Shown here piece by piece: positions 55,933 through 64,000 of a stretch of DNA of 64,000 nucleotides. The notes under the pieces are model-generated. The model had not been told where the DNA came from. It saw nothing but the letters and a program-made list of their open reading frames with translations, and did not search any database. Source of the DNA: Brevundimonas sp. LM2 (lineage in GTDB: Bacteria; Pseudomonadota; Alphaproteobacteria; Caulobacterales; Caulobacteraceae); assembly GCF_002002865.1 (NCBI RefSeq), contig NZ_CP019508.1, forward strand, positions 1,208,501-1,272,500. The letters are read 5' to 3'. The position numbers and the translations under genes were made by a program. Every line of letters starts with the position of its first letter. The stretch's first letter is position 1.

Positions 55933-57047
55933 CGTTTGCGGACGAACACCGTCCCGGCCGAATAGCCGGCGCCGAAGCTGCAGATCAGCCCCGTTTCGCC
56001 CGCCACAAACCCGTCGTTGTGCAGGTGGAAGGCGATGATCGACCCGGCGGAGCTGGTGTTGGCATAGTCGTCCAGGATGATGACGTTCTCGGCCTCGGTC
56101 GGATCGCGGCCCAGCACCTTGCGGCCGATCATCGAGTTCATGTTGATGTTGGCCTGGTGCAGCCAGAGGCGTTTCAGTTCGGTCGGGTCGAGACCCAGAT
56201 CTCCCGCATGGTCGACGATCATGTCCGACACCATCGGCACCACATCCTTGAACACCTTGCGGCCCTGCTGGATGAACAGCTTGTCCGGCGCGCCGATGCC
56301 CTCGGGCGCGGCGTTGTTCAGGAAGCCGAAATTGTTGCGGATATTGTTGGAGAAGACCGTCTTCAGCCGCGTGCCCAGAATGTCCCAGCCACCCGGGCCG
56401 GCGGTGTCCGACGACTCCACGATCACCGCCGTGGCCACGTCACCGAAGATGAAATGGCTGTCGCGGTCCTTGAAGTTCAGGTGGGCGGAACAGACCTCGG
56501 GGTTCACCATCAGCACGGCCTTGACCGAGCCGCCGGCGATGAAGTCGGCCGCCGTCTTGATGCCGAAGGTGGCCGAGGAACAGGCCACGTTCATGTCGAA
56601 GCCGAAGCCCTCGATGCCCAGCGCCTGCTGGATCTCGACCGCCAGGGCCGGATAGGGGCGGGGCATGTTGGAGGCGGCGCACAGCACCGCGCCGATCTCG
56701 GACACCGGCTTGCCCCAGGCCTCGATCGCCTGACGCGCCGCCTTCACCGCCATCTCGGCCATGATCGACAGCTCGTCGTTGGACCGCTCGGGGATGTTGG
56801 GAGCCATCCGCTCGGGGTCGAGCACGCCGGCCTTGTCCAGCACGAAGCGGCTCTTGATGCCCGACGCCTTCTCGATGAAGGCCTCGGACGAGGGCGTCAG
56901 GGCGGCGACGTCGCCCTCGGCGATCTGGCCTGCGTGTTCGGCGTTCCACCGCTCGGCCCAGGCGTTGTAGGCCCCGACCAGTTCGGCGTTGGAGATGGAT
57001 TGTTCGGGGGTGAACAGGCCGGTGGCGGCGATAACAGCGTGGGTCAC
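55929..57047 (-). CDS. Beta-ketoacyl-ACP synthase III family protein
   Basis: The 372-residue thiolase-fold protein has the catalytic triad of KAS III: Cys156 in NVACSSATFG, His in WLHQANINMN and Asn in DYANTSSAGS. The region 25-60 (AWAERWNAEHAG, DVAALTPSSEAFIEK) is an insertion absent from FabH proper. It is seen in proteobacterial FabH-like synthases of about this size. It likely starts fatty acid chains or condenses special acyl groups. Whether it is the main FabH of the organism is unclear, as it lacks the usual plsX neighbour. Confidence 0.88.
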   Translation of the reverse strand: MTHAVIAATGLFTPEQSISNAELVGAYNAWAERWNAEHAGQIAEGDVAALTPSSEAFIEKASGIKSRFVLDKAGVLDPERMAPNIPERSNDELSIMAEMAVKAARQAIEAWGKPVSEIGAVLCAASNMPRPYPALAVEIQQALGIEGFGFDMNVACSSATFGIKTAADFIAGGSVKAVLMVNPEVCSAHLNFKDRDSHFIFGDVATAVIVESSDTAGPGGWDILGTRLKTVFSNNIRNNFGFLNNAAPEGIGAPDKLFIQQGRKVFKDVVPMVSDMIVDHAGDLGLDPTELKRLWLHQANINMNSMIGRKVLGRDPTEAENVIILDDYANTSSAGSIIAFHLHNDGFVAGETGLICSFGAGYSAGTVFVRKR

Positions 57048-57075
57048 GGGTCGTGCGTATCCTTTGGGGACGCTC

Positions 57076-59139
57076 TCAATAGGCCGGTGGGGCGCGTCGG
57101 TCGAGACTGGCGTTGATCCCCTTCCACCAACGCGCGATCTGGTTCGCCGGCGCGGCCGGGGGCGGGTCGTTCCGCGCCGCGATCAGGGCGGTGACCAGAT
57201 CCTCGGCCTCGCACGGCCAGCCCTCGGGCGTGACGTAGATCGGGTATTCGATCAGCGCCGCCGCCACCAGGGCGTCCAGGCCGGCCCGCCGCGTCCGCCG
57301 CTCGAAGATCATGGCGTCGTGGGTCAGGCCCCAGCCGCCGTAGAACGGCCGACCATAGGTCGCCACCGCCTTGCCGCGCAGCAGGGCCTCGAATCCGGAC
57401 AGGGAGGTCAGCGTCGCCAGCACGTCGCAGGCGTCCAGACAATCGACGATGTCCAGCCCATCCGCCGTGGCGTCGACGGCTTCGATGGCCGAGGCGTCCA
57501 GCATGCCCGGCCGGTTGCCGCTCATCACGTCCGGATGGTTGCGATAGATCAGGAAGGCGTCCGGAAAGTCCGCCCGCGCCGCCGCCACCAGGCCCGAGTT
57601 GGTGCGGATGTCGCCGCAGCCCTTCAGGATCGACTTGTCGTTCTCGACCTGGCCGACGACCAGGACCTTGCGGCGGTCAATGGGCCAGTCCGGTCGCGCC
57701 GCGCCCCCCGACAGATTGTATTTCGACAGGCCCGCCTCGACCACGCGCGACCGCAGCCGCGCGGCCCGGGCCAGCATCGCCGCGTCCTGCGCTCCGCCCT
57801 CGATCAGCGTCTCCAGCCGCGAGGGTCGGGTCGGGTCGTAATAGACGCCCTGGTCGTCCAGGGCGACGCTCAACGCCCCGAAGAAGTCGGACCCCAGGCC
57901 GCGCGAACGGATGAATCCGTCCTCCATCCTCACCACCGGCATGGTGGTGCGGGCCGCCACGGCCGCGATCCGCGGCGTCTCCTTGCCGGCCCAGTAGATC
58001 AGCCGGCCAGCGCTCGCCCGAGCGTGGTCGGCTGCCTTCTCGGGGTTCCCGAAATACGTCAGCCGGGTGCGGGGCCCGTTCAGCAGCCGCCGGATCGGCG
58101 GCCGTTTGGCCGGCGAGAAGCCGACGGCGGCCCAGTCCCCGGCCAGCCGCTCGGCCCGGTCGCGCAGGGCCACCAGCCGCTCCAGCGCCGCCTCGACCTC
58201 GCAGCGCCGGCCCGTCACTGGATCGACGTAGCGGGTGTATTGGATTATCGCGGCGGCCACGACCGTCTCCAGATCGCGCGCCACGCCCCGTCGCCCGGTC
58301 TGGACCGCGTCCGTGGTCAGGCCCCAGCCGGAATAGAAGCTGGCCCCGAAACAGCGCACCGGCAGGCCCCGCATCAAGGCCTCGAACCCCAGGGCCGAGG
58401 TCACGCACCACACCTGGTCCACCTCGGCCAGCAGGTCCGCCGGCCGGACGTCGGTGTCCAGCAGGGTGACCCCGGCCAGGTCCGCCTCGGCGATACAGCC
58501 GTGTTTGCGCCCCGCCGCCACCGCCGGGTGCCGTTTGACGATCAGCTGGGCGTCCGGATGCTCGGCCTTCGCCGTCGCCACCATGGACGCGAAACTCTCG
58601 GGTCCCGCAAGGCCGAAGGCGATCGAGGCATCCCCCGCGGTCTGGTCGACCAGCAGGATGCGCGGCCTTGCCTGCAGGATCGACCGATCCAGGGGCCCGC
58701 CCATATTGGTCTTGGAGATCCCCGTGGCGACGATCCGGTCGATCAGGGCCCGCGCTCGCGTCCGCAGGGCGGCGTCGCACCAATCATCGGCCGTCTCGAT
58801 CCAGCGCTCCAGCCGCGAGGGCCGCGTCGCGTCGTAGTAGATGCCCAGATCGTCCACGATCAGACTGACCGACGCCGCCCCGGTCTCGCCCAGGCCGATG
58901 GACCGCAGGAACCCGTCCTCCAGCGCCAGATAGGTTAGGCCTTCCCGCGCCGCCCGCGCGCGGCCGACCTTCGACGTGGGCTTCAGGCCCCAGCCCGCGA
59001 CCGCCTCCACCGGGGCGACAGGGTTGGAGACCAGCGCCAGATCGTCCAGAAAGGTCGCGAGGAAGGGCACCTTCCAGATCCCGGGCGCACAGATCCAGGC
59101 GCGTTTCCGGTCGGCGGACGGGGAGGGGGATGGGGTCAA
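57076..59139 (-). CDS. KpsC-like capsular polysaccharide beta-Kdo transferase
   Basis: The 687-residue protein consists of two similar halves, each a Kdo-transferase-like unit. LEDGFLRSIGLG, IVDDLGIYYDATRPSRLE and GFEALMRGLPVRCFG in the first half match MEDGFIRSRGLG, LDDQGVYYDPTRPSRLE and GFEALLRGKAVATYG in the second. KpsC adds beta-Kdo units to lipid for capsule export. TTG at 59139 is the best start: it lies 28 bases after the upstream stop, and no ATG or GTG precedes the conserved sequence without overlapping the lyase gene. No other capsule genes occur in this window. Confidence 0.87.
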   Translation of the reverse strand: MTPSPSPSADRKRAWICAPGIWKVPFLATFLDDLALVSNPVAPVEAVAGWGLKPTSKVGRARAAREGLTYLALEDGFLRSIGLGETGAASVSLIVDDLGIYYDATRPSRLERWIETADDWCDAALRTRARALIDRIVATGISKTNMGGPLDRSILQARPRILLVDQTAGDASIAFGLAGPESFASMVATAKAEHPDAQLIVKRHPAVAAGRKHGCIAEADLAGVTLLDTDVRPADLLAEVDQVWCVTSALGFEALMRGLPVRCFGASFYSGWGLTTDAVQTGRRGVARDLETVVAAAIIQYTRYVDPVTGRRCEVEAALERLVALRDRAERLAGDWAAVGFSPAKRPPIRRLLNGPRTRLTYFGNPEKAADHARASAGRLIYWAGKETPRIAAVAARTTMPVVRMEDGFIRSRGLGSDFFGALSVALDDQGVYYDPTRPSRLETLIEGGAQDAAMLARAARLRSRVVEAGLSKYNLSGGAARPDWPIDRRKVLVVGQVENDKSILKGCGDIRTNSGLVAAARADFPDAFLIYRNHPDVMSGNRPGMLDASAIEAVDATADGLDIVDCLDACDVLATLTSLSGFEALLRGKAVATYGRPFYGGWGLTHDAMIFERRTRRAGLDALVAAALIEYPIYVTPEGWPCEAEDLVTALIAARNDPPPAAPANQIARWWKGINASLDRRAPPAY

Positions 59140-59167
59140 GCGAGGGCTTTCTGCGAAGCGCCAGCCT

Positions 59168-60025
59168 CTAGCGACAGGCCGTCGCCCGGTCCAGCAGCGC
59201 CTGCGCCTGGACCAGATGCAGCCGCTCCACCATGGCCCCGTCGACCCGGATCGCTCCCCGACCCTCAGCATCCGGCGCGGCGAAGGCCGCGACGATCGCT
59301 TGCGCCGCTTCCACCTCGGCTTCGCTGGGCGAGAAAACCGCGTGGGCTGCCGCGATCTGGTTGGGATGGATCAGGCTCTTGCCGTCGAAACCGTACAGCC
59401 GGCCCTGGGCGCACTCGGCGGCCAGACCGTCCGGATCGTCCAGCCGGTTGAACACGCCGTCGATCGCCGCCAGCCCGTGGGCCTTGGCCGCCGCCACCGT
59501 GGCGGCGAGCCAGGGCTTCAGCGGCTCGCGGTCCGGCGTCGCCCCCGTCCCCAGGGTCTTGGCCAGGTCGTTAACCCCCAGCATCAGGGCCCCCAATGGC
59601 CCGCCCGCCGCCGCGATCTGGGGCAAGGCGAACAGGGCGCGCGGCGTCTCGATCATGGCGCACAGCGTCACGCCCGCGTGCATCCGGGCCTCATAGGCGT
59701 CGACGGTGCCGGCATCCTCGACCTTGGGGGCGACGATCCAGTCCAGCCGGGCGCCTTGCGCGCACAGACGGGTCAGGGCGGCCAGATCCGCCTCGCCCCA
59801 GGGGGTGCCCAGGGCATTGACGCGCACCGCCACCTGTCCGGCGAAGCCCCCGGCCCGCACGGCCTCCAGCGCCGCCGCCCGGGCCTCCAGCTTCTGGTCC
59901 GGCGCGACGGCGTCCTCCAGGTCCAGCACGGCGATGTCGCAGGCCAGGCCACGCGCCTTCTCAACGGCGCGCGCGTTCGAGGCGGGCAGGAACAGGACGC
60001 TGCGGGTCAGTCTCATCTCAGACAC
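59168..60025 (-). CDS. CitE/HpcH-type CoA ester lyase
   Basis: The 285-residue TIM-barrel enzyme shows RSVLFLPASN, the metal- and substrate-binding DLEDAV, VRVN, MIETPRAL and GVNDLAKTLG. The C-terminal GFDGKSLIHPNQI is also present. These define the citrate lyase beta / malyl-CoA lyase family. The reaction could be cleavage or hydrolysis of citramalyl-, malyl- or related CoA esters; the sequence does not decide. It overlaps the SDR gene by eight bases, so the two are in one operon. Confidence 0.9.
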   Translation of the reverse strand: MSEMRLTRSVLFLPASNARAVEKARGLACDIAVLDLEDAVAPDQKLEARAAALEAVRAGGFAGQVAVRVNALGTPWGEADLAALTRLCAQGARLDWIVAPKVEDAGTVDAYEARMHAGVTLCAMIETPRALFALPQIAAAGGPLGALMLGVNDLAKTLGTGATPDREPLKPWLAATVAAAKAHGLAAIDGVFNRLDDPDGLAAECAQGRLYGFDGKSLIHPNQIAAAHAVFSPSEAEVEAAQAIVAAFAAPDAEGRGAIRVDGAMVERLHLVQAQALLDRATACR

Positions 60026-60695
60026 GACCGGTCACGGGCATCAGGGCCCCGGTCATGGCCCGGCTGTCCGGCGAGGCCAGGAACAGCATGACCTCGGCCA
60101 GGTCGGCCGGCGCGACCCATCGGGCGGGGTCCGCATCCGGCATGTCCGCCCGGTTGGCGGGGGTGTCGATGATCGAAGGCAGGACGGCATTGACGGTGAC
60201 CGACGTGGTCTTCAACTCCTCGGCCAGGGCCTGGGTCAGGCTGTGCACCGCCGCTTTCGAGGCCGCATAGGCCCCCATGCCGGCCCCGGCCTTCAGCGCC
60301 GCCGCCGATCCGACATTGACGATCCGTCCCTCGGTCGAGCGCTTCAGATGGGGCAGGGCGGCGCGGCTGGCGTTCAGGGCGGTGGTCAGGTTCAGGGCGA
60401 ACATCCGGTCCCAGGCGGGCGCGGCGTCGTCCGTGGTCTGCCAGACGAAGGCGCCGGCGATGTTCAGCAGGGCGTCGATGGCCCCGAACCGTTCGACGAC
60501 CCGCGCCATGGCCGCCTCGGCCGCGGCGGCATCGGTCAGGTCCACGCCGCCGATCTCCAGCGCCTCGCCGGGGGCGGAGCCACCGCTGGCATGGTCGATC
60601 ACGGCCGCCCGCAGCCCGCGCGCCAGGGCCGCCTCGACCACGGCCCGGCCCAGCACCCCGTGCCCGCCGGTCACCACGATGACCCGATCGTTCAT
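60018..60695 (-). CDS. Short-chain dehydrogenase/reductase
   Basis: The 225-residue SDR has the cofactor loop VTGGHGVLGRAV, the NIAGAF structural motif and the catalytic YAASK. A Ser in NVGSAAA completes the site. VIDHASG after the second strand contains Asp, suggesting NAD over NADP. Substrate unknown. It is coupled to the upstream msrC-type gene by a four-base overlap and to the lyase downstream. Confidence 0.9.
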   Translation of the reverse strand: MNDRVIVVTGGHGVLGRAVVEAALARGLRAAVIDHASGGSAPGEALEIGGVDLTDAAAAEAAMARVVERFGAIDALLNIAGAFVWQTTDDAAPAWDRMFALNLTTALNASRAALPHLKRSTEGRIVNVGSAAALKAGAGMGAYAASKAAVHSLTQALAEELKTTSVTVNAVLPSIIDTPANRADMPDADPARWVAPADLAEVMLFLASPDSRAMTGALMPVTGRV

Positions 60696-61192
60696 GCGCC
60701 GTCTCCGAAAACCTTGGCCATCAGCCGCTCCAGCGCCTGGGCGTCCACCGTATCGAACGCGGCCTGGGTTGTCGCATCCACGTCGAAGACGGCGATCAGG
60801 TCGCCTGCGGCGTCAAACACCGGCACGACGATCTCGCTTTCCGACCGTCCGTCGCAGGCGATGTGGCCGGGAAAGGCGTGCACATCCTCAACGATCTGCG
60901 TCTGACGGCTCTCGGCCGCCGTGCCGCAGACTCCGCGCCCAAAGGCGATCCGCAGACACCCGAGCGTCCCCTGATAGGGCCCGACCACCAGCTCGCGATT
61001 TCGATCTGGATCAACCACATAGAAGCCGGTCCAGAAATAGTCGCCGAACGCATCCGCCAGCATGGAGGCCACCGTGGCCATCCGCGCGACGCGGTTCGGC
61101 TCGCCGTCCAGCACCGCCAGAATCTCCGATTCGACCTCCAGATAGGCGCTGGCCTTATCGGCGGGGCGGTCTTGGCGGGCAACATAGGACAT
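60692..61192 (-). CDS. msrC: Free methionine-(R)-sulfoxide reductase (GAF domain)
   Basis: The 166-residue GAF protein matches fRMsr enzymes that reduce free methionine-R-sulfoxide. WTGFYVVD, GPYQGTLGCLRIAFGRGVCG and VHAFPGHIACDGRSESEIVVP carry the conserved active-site cysteines (in LGC, GVC and IAC). It begins an operon with the SDR and lyase genes. It is divergent from the Sel1 lipoprotein gene; the 262-base region between them (61193-61454) holds two TTAAC half-sites (61361 and 61411) but no full CtrA box. Confidence 0.92.
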   Translation of the reverse strand: MSYVARQDRPADKASAYLEVESEILAVLDGEPNRVARMATVASMLADAFGDYFWTGFYVVDPDRNRELVVGPYQGTLGCLRIAFGRGVCGTAAESRQTQIVEDVHAFPGHIACDGRSESEIVVPVFDAAGDLIAVFDVDATTQAAFDTVDAQALERLMAKVFGDGA

Positions 61193-61454
61193 CGAGGGCT
61201 CTGACGGACGGATGCAGGAGAGCTGCGAAATATAGGGCCGCGGGCCTCGGTGGGCGAGGTTTAAGCGCCGTCAGACCATAAACCCATGTTTTTCAGGCCT
61301 TAAGCTTAGCAGCGACGGATTTGTGCGGCGGTATGGCAACGCTTTGTCATGGAACGGTGTTAACCATGACTGCATCGTCACTGGACCGGAACGCTGGTTT
61401 CGGAAATGGTTAACGGGGGCAGAGGGCTGTCCGCTCCGCAGAACGGGTGTGCAT

Positions 61455-62921
61455 ATGGACGATCGCAAGACCAGAAAGGACCACCGCTCGTCTCGTCGGA
61501 CCCGCGGTGTGACGACCGCCGCGCCTGTCGTGGCGGTCCTCGGTCTGGTGGCCGTCGGTCTCGCCGGATGCGGGGAGAACGTCCCGGCGTTCTGGCAGCG
61601 CGCCGACAATGCGGCGGCCAACCAATGTCCCCGCCCGCAGCTGGTGACCGGGTCCGAGTTCAACGCCCAGGAGGCCGGGCTTCGCGCCCTGCGCCGCGCC
61701 GCCTTCCGGGGCGACGTCTTCGCCCAGCTCGAGCTGGGGTCTCGCTACGCCGCCGTGCGCGCCACGGACAAGAATATCGAAGACCCGATCGAGAGCGCGG
61801 TCTGGACCGGCCTGGCCCTGGCCAATGACGAGGGCTATGCCCCGATCAACCGAGTCAATCGCGGCGGCTGGGGCGGCTTCCGCTCCAAGTCGCGCTATGA
61901 CGACTGCCGGGCCTGGGAGCGCCACGTCGCCTATCAGCGGTTGGACCGTCAGCTGAGCCAGATGACGATCGACGAACAGGCCGCCGTCCGCGACCGCATG
62001 ATCTATGTGCTGTCGACCCAGGACGCCGAGGGGTATCGCACCCTGGCCCGGCTGCATGACTCCCTCTACGGCCCGTTCGGCGAGCCGTCGGACAATCGAG
62101 AGGCGCGCGAGGCCATCGGCCAGAACGCGAACGGCTCGGCGAACCCCCGCCGGGGCGGCTATCATTCGGCGACCGCCCTGTTCCCCCGCAACGACGTGGA
62201 CGCCTATCTGTACAACTACCTCGCGACCCAGACCGGCGACGTCGGTTCCTATGTGCTGCTGAAGGATTTCGAGCGCTCCTCGCCGGGTCGCTCGCGCTAC
62301 GGGACGTTCGTGGAGGCCAAGGCCCGCCAATGGGTGCCGCCGTTCGAATTCTATCCCAACGACGCGCCCGCCTCGGGCGTGCCGTTCTCGGACGAGAGCC
62401 GGCCGCGCGGCGACGCCTATGAATATGCCCTGGGTCGCATGACCGAACTGCCCTTCGTCCACGTCGGCCGGGCGTTGAAATACCTCGGCGTCACCGAAAC
62501 GGTCGCCGTCGCTCCGGCGGCCCTCAGCGCGCGGCAGATCCAGACGCTGGAGGCGATGCTCGGCCACGACATGGAGTCGCGGCTGTCGTATCAGGAGATG
62601 GTCCGCGCCATCCAGCTGGCGGCCGTCAACGGCTCGTCCGAGGCCCAGCTGGTGCTGGCGGTGATGTATTCCGAGGGAATCGGGGTGCCGCCGGATTATG
62701 CCCGCGCCTTCCACTGGTACTCCCAGGCCGACAAACAGGGATCCCCGGAAGCCAAGTTCGCGATCTCGACCTATTTCGCGCTCGGCGTGGCCGGGGTCGC
62801 CGATCAGGACAAGGCCGAGGCGGTCGCCGCCCGCATCGACTCGGCCCTGGCGGGCTTCGGCCCCTCGGCCTCTCGGCTGCAGGCCGTCCTGTCTCAAGTT
62901 TCCCGCTCGCAGCGCCGTTAG
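61455..62921 (+). CDS. Sel1-repeat lipoprotein
   Basis: The 488-residue protein has a long basic N-terminus (RKTRKDHRSSRRTR), a hydrophobic stretch and a lipobox LAGC at about residue 36, so it is a predicted lipoprotein. The C-terminal part has Sel1-like TPR units: GSSEAQLVLAVMYSEGIGVPPDYARAFHWYSQAD followed by a second, weaker copy. An N-terminal unit (AFRGDVFAQLELGSRYAA) is similar. Sel1 proteins are scaffolds, and in Caulobacterales several act in polarity. The function here is unknown. The ATG at 61455 is chosen; GTG at 61449 is an alternative. Confidence 0.85.
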   Translation: MDDRKTRKDHRSSRRTRGVTTAAPVVAVLGLVAVGLAGCGENVPAFWQRADNAAANQCPRPQLVTGSEFNAQEAGLRALRRAAFRGDVFAQLELGSRYAAVRATDKNIEDPIESAVWTGLALANDEGYAPINRVNRGGWGGFRSKSRYDDCRAWERHVAYQRLDRQLSQMTIDEQAAVRDRMIYVLSTQDAEGYRTLARLHDSLYGPFGEPSDNREAREAIGQNANGSANPRRGGYHSATALFPRNDVDAYLYNYLATQTGDVGSYVLLKDFERSSPGRSRYGTFVEAKARQWVPPFEFYPNDAPASGVPFSDESRPRGDAYEYALGRMTELPFVHVGRALKYLGVTETVAVAPAALSARQIQTLEAMLGHDMESRLSYQEMVRAIQLAAVNGSSEAQLVLAVMYSEGIGVPPDYARAFHWYSQADKQGSPEAKFAISTYFALGVAGVADQDKAEAVAARIDSALAGFGPSASRLQAVLSQVSRSQRR

Positions 62922-62935
62922 GAGGGGCTGAACCG

Positions 62936-64000
62936 ATGAAGACGCTGATCCTTGCCGCCTCCGCCCTGGCCCTCGCCCTGTCCTCCGCCCCCGCAGTCGA
63001 GGCCCAGACCGCCGCCCGGGTCGAAGGCCAGACCCGGCCGAACTTCGGTCTGTTGCTGGATCCGCCCAGCCGCCAGCGCGCGCGCACCCATCGCCGCTGG
63101 AGCTATGGCCAGCGCTATCCCGGCTGGCGCGGCGCGCCGCCGCCGATCCACCGCCCGGTCGGGTCCGAAGAGGTCGTTCTGATCGACTGCGGCGGCAACC
63201 CCGGCAGCGGAGCGCTGGAGGCGGCCGTGCACCGCGTGCGCCCCGGCGGCACCCTGGTCATCCGCGCCCGCGGCGGGGCCTGCGTCGGCTGGATCAATGT
63301 CGACAAGCCCCTGACCATCATCGGCGAAGGCGGTTTCGACCCCCGGCGTTGGAGCGAGAACCCCTCGGCCAGTCTTCAGGCCCCCGACGGCCTGCCTTGC
63401 ATCACCGTAGCCTCCGGTGTGCGGCTGGAGCTGCGCGATCTGGTCCTGACCTCGCCGAACGGGGGCGAGGCGGCCTGTATCGTCAACTACGGCGGTCAGG
63501 TGATCATGAGCCGGGCCGGGATGCGGCATTCCGGCGACGAGGCGGCGATCCTTTCGGACGGAGGCCTGGTCGACCTGCGCGACGTGGTCATCGACGCCCG
63601 CACGCTCTCGGCCGCCATCGTGGCCGACGGGGCCACGCTGACGACCTGGGAGACGGTGGTCACGGGGGCCCAGTCGGGGATCGACCTGACGCCGGGCGCC
63701 GGAGATCCCTCGCGCATCACCTCGACCACCCTGGTGGGTGCCGAAAGCCCCAACAACTACGGTCCCCGCGCCATCGGCGTCGTCGTCCGCTCGCGCCGCG
63801 ACTACGGGCGGGTCGACATCAGCAACACCAAGATCTGCGGCTATGTCGAAGGCGTGGCCATCGAGGGCGCGTCAGTCACCATCGACAACTCCAAGATCTG
63901 CAAGTCCGACAAGGGCGTGGTCCTCTACAACGGCGAGGTCAATCTGACCAACAGCCGGGTTCGGGCCGAGACGGGGGTCGCCCTGGCCTCGGGTCGAGCC
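62936..64000 (+). CDS. Exported right-handed beta-helix protein, 3' end outside window
   Basis: The open frame continues past the right edge, so only the first 355 residues are seen. A signal peptide (KTLILAASALALALSSAPAVEAQ) is followed by an Arg-rich linker. From about residue 85 a parallel beta-helix of repeated short strands follows, for example GVRLELRDLVLTSPNGG, GGLVDLRDVVIDAR and GASVTIDNSKICKSDKGVV. This is a pectate-lyase-like or NosD-like fold. No catalytic site can be named. The ATG has GGAGGGG upstream and lies 14 bases after the Sel1 gene, so the two are probably one operon. Confidence 0.85.
   Translation, partial: MKTLILAASALALALSSAPAVEAQTAARVEGQTRPNFGLLLDPPSRQRARTHRRWSYGQRYPGWRGAPPPIHRPVGSEEVVLIDCGGNPGSGALEAAVHRVRPGGTLVIRARGGACVGWINVDKPLTIIGEGGFDPRRWSENPSASLQAPDGLPCITVASGVRLELRDLVLTSPNGGEAACIVNYGGQVIMSRAGMRHSGDEAAILSDGGLVDLRDVVIDARTLSAAIVADGATLTTWETVVTGAQSGIDLTPGAGDPSRITSTTLVGAESPNNYGPRAIGVVVRSRRDYGRVDISNTKICGYVEGVAIEGASVTIDNSKICKSDKGVVLYNGEVNLTNSRVRAETGVALASGRA

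Overview
This window reads as a chromosomal segment of a GC-rich alphaproteobacterium of the Caulobacterales, most likely Brevundimonas or a close relative. The main evidence is a flagellar operon in the Caulobacter order (fliF, fliG, flbE, fliN, flbD, flhA) behind a perfect TTAA-N7-TTAA CtrA box, an FlbD with a degenerate receiver domain, and a large family of palindromic repeats between and inside genes. The genus is inferred; no database was searched.

Layout. 1-1489: end of a uracil-DNA glycosylase-type gene and a lipoprotein hydrolase. 1587-9707: flagellar operon with a class A beta-lactamase gene inserted between flbD and flhA. 9704-14302: membrane protein, then a coupled signalling cassette (CHASE3 histidine kinase, single-domain regulator, regulator-HisKA_2 kinase hybrid, Nudix hydrolase) and a CsbD stress protein with a clear terminator. 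14334-17716 (minus strand): oxidoreductase, GNAT enzyme, MntA-HepT toxin-antitoxin pair and CoxE-like VWA protein. 17863-23259: deacetylase-family protein, phosphatase, and the isoprenoid block xseB-csaA-ispA-dxs. 23424-27451: panD, sppA, small membrane protein, cell-wall amidase and a ParE-type toxin-antitoxin pair. 27529-27903: RNase P RNA. 28140-39957: division and cell wall cluster mraZ-rsmH-ftsL-ftsI-murE-murF-mraY-murD-ftsW-murG under a recognisable MraZ operator; it stops after murG at a repeat, without murC, murB, ddl, ftsQ, ftsA or ftsZ. 40093-47878: TPR protein, ispE, fasciclin protein, glyQ, a DUF559 nuclease gene and glyS. 47987-48182: a MITE-like element. 48341-57047: large catalase, pyruvate phosphate dikinase, ketopantoate reductase-like enzyme, outer membrane protein, DoxX protein and a ketoacyl synthase III. 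57076-61192 (minus): KpsC-like glycosyltransferase, CitE-like lyase, SDR, free methionine sulfoxide reductase. 61455-64000: Sel1-repeat lipoprotein and a beta-helix protein cut by the window end.

The most interesting signal is the repeat family. Two closely related palindromic elements lie in and next to glyS. One is empty and read in frame through glyS. The other, between glyQ and glyS, is split exactly at the centre of its palindrome by about 381 bp that encode a DUF559 endonuclease-like protein. This suggests a nuclease gene riding in, and perhaps spreading, a REP-like element. Other repeats have lengthened MurD, supplied the end and stop codon of murG, and placed a ribosome binding site in front of the ketopantoate reductase gene. 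glyS also carries a second, AT-richer internal segment of unknown origin. Two genes (ispE and the ParE-like toxin) have no ATG, GTG or TTG upstream of their conserved N-terminus and may start at CTG.
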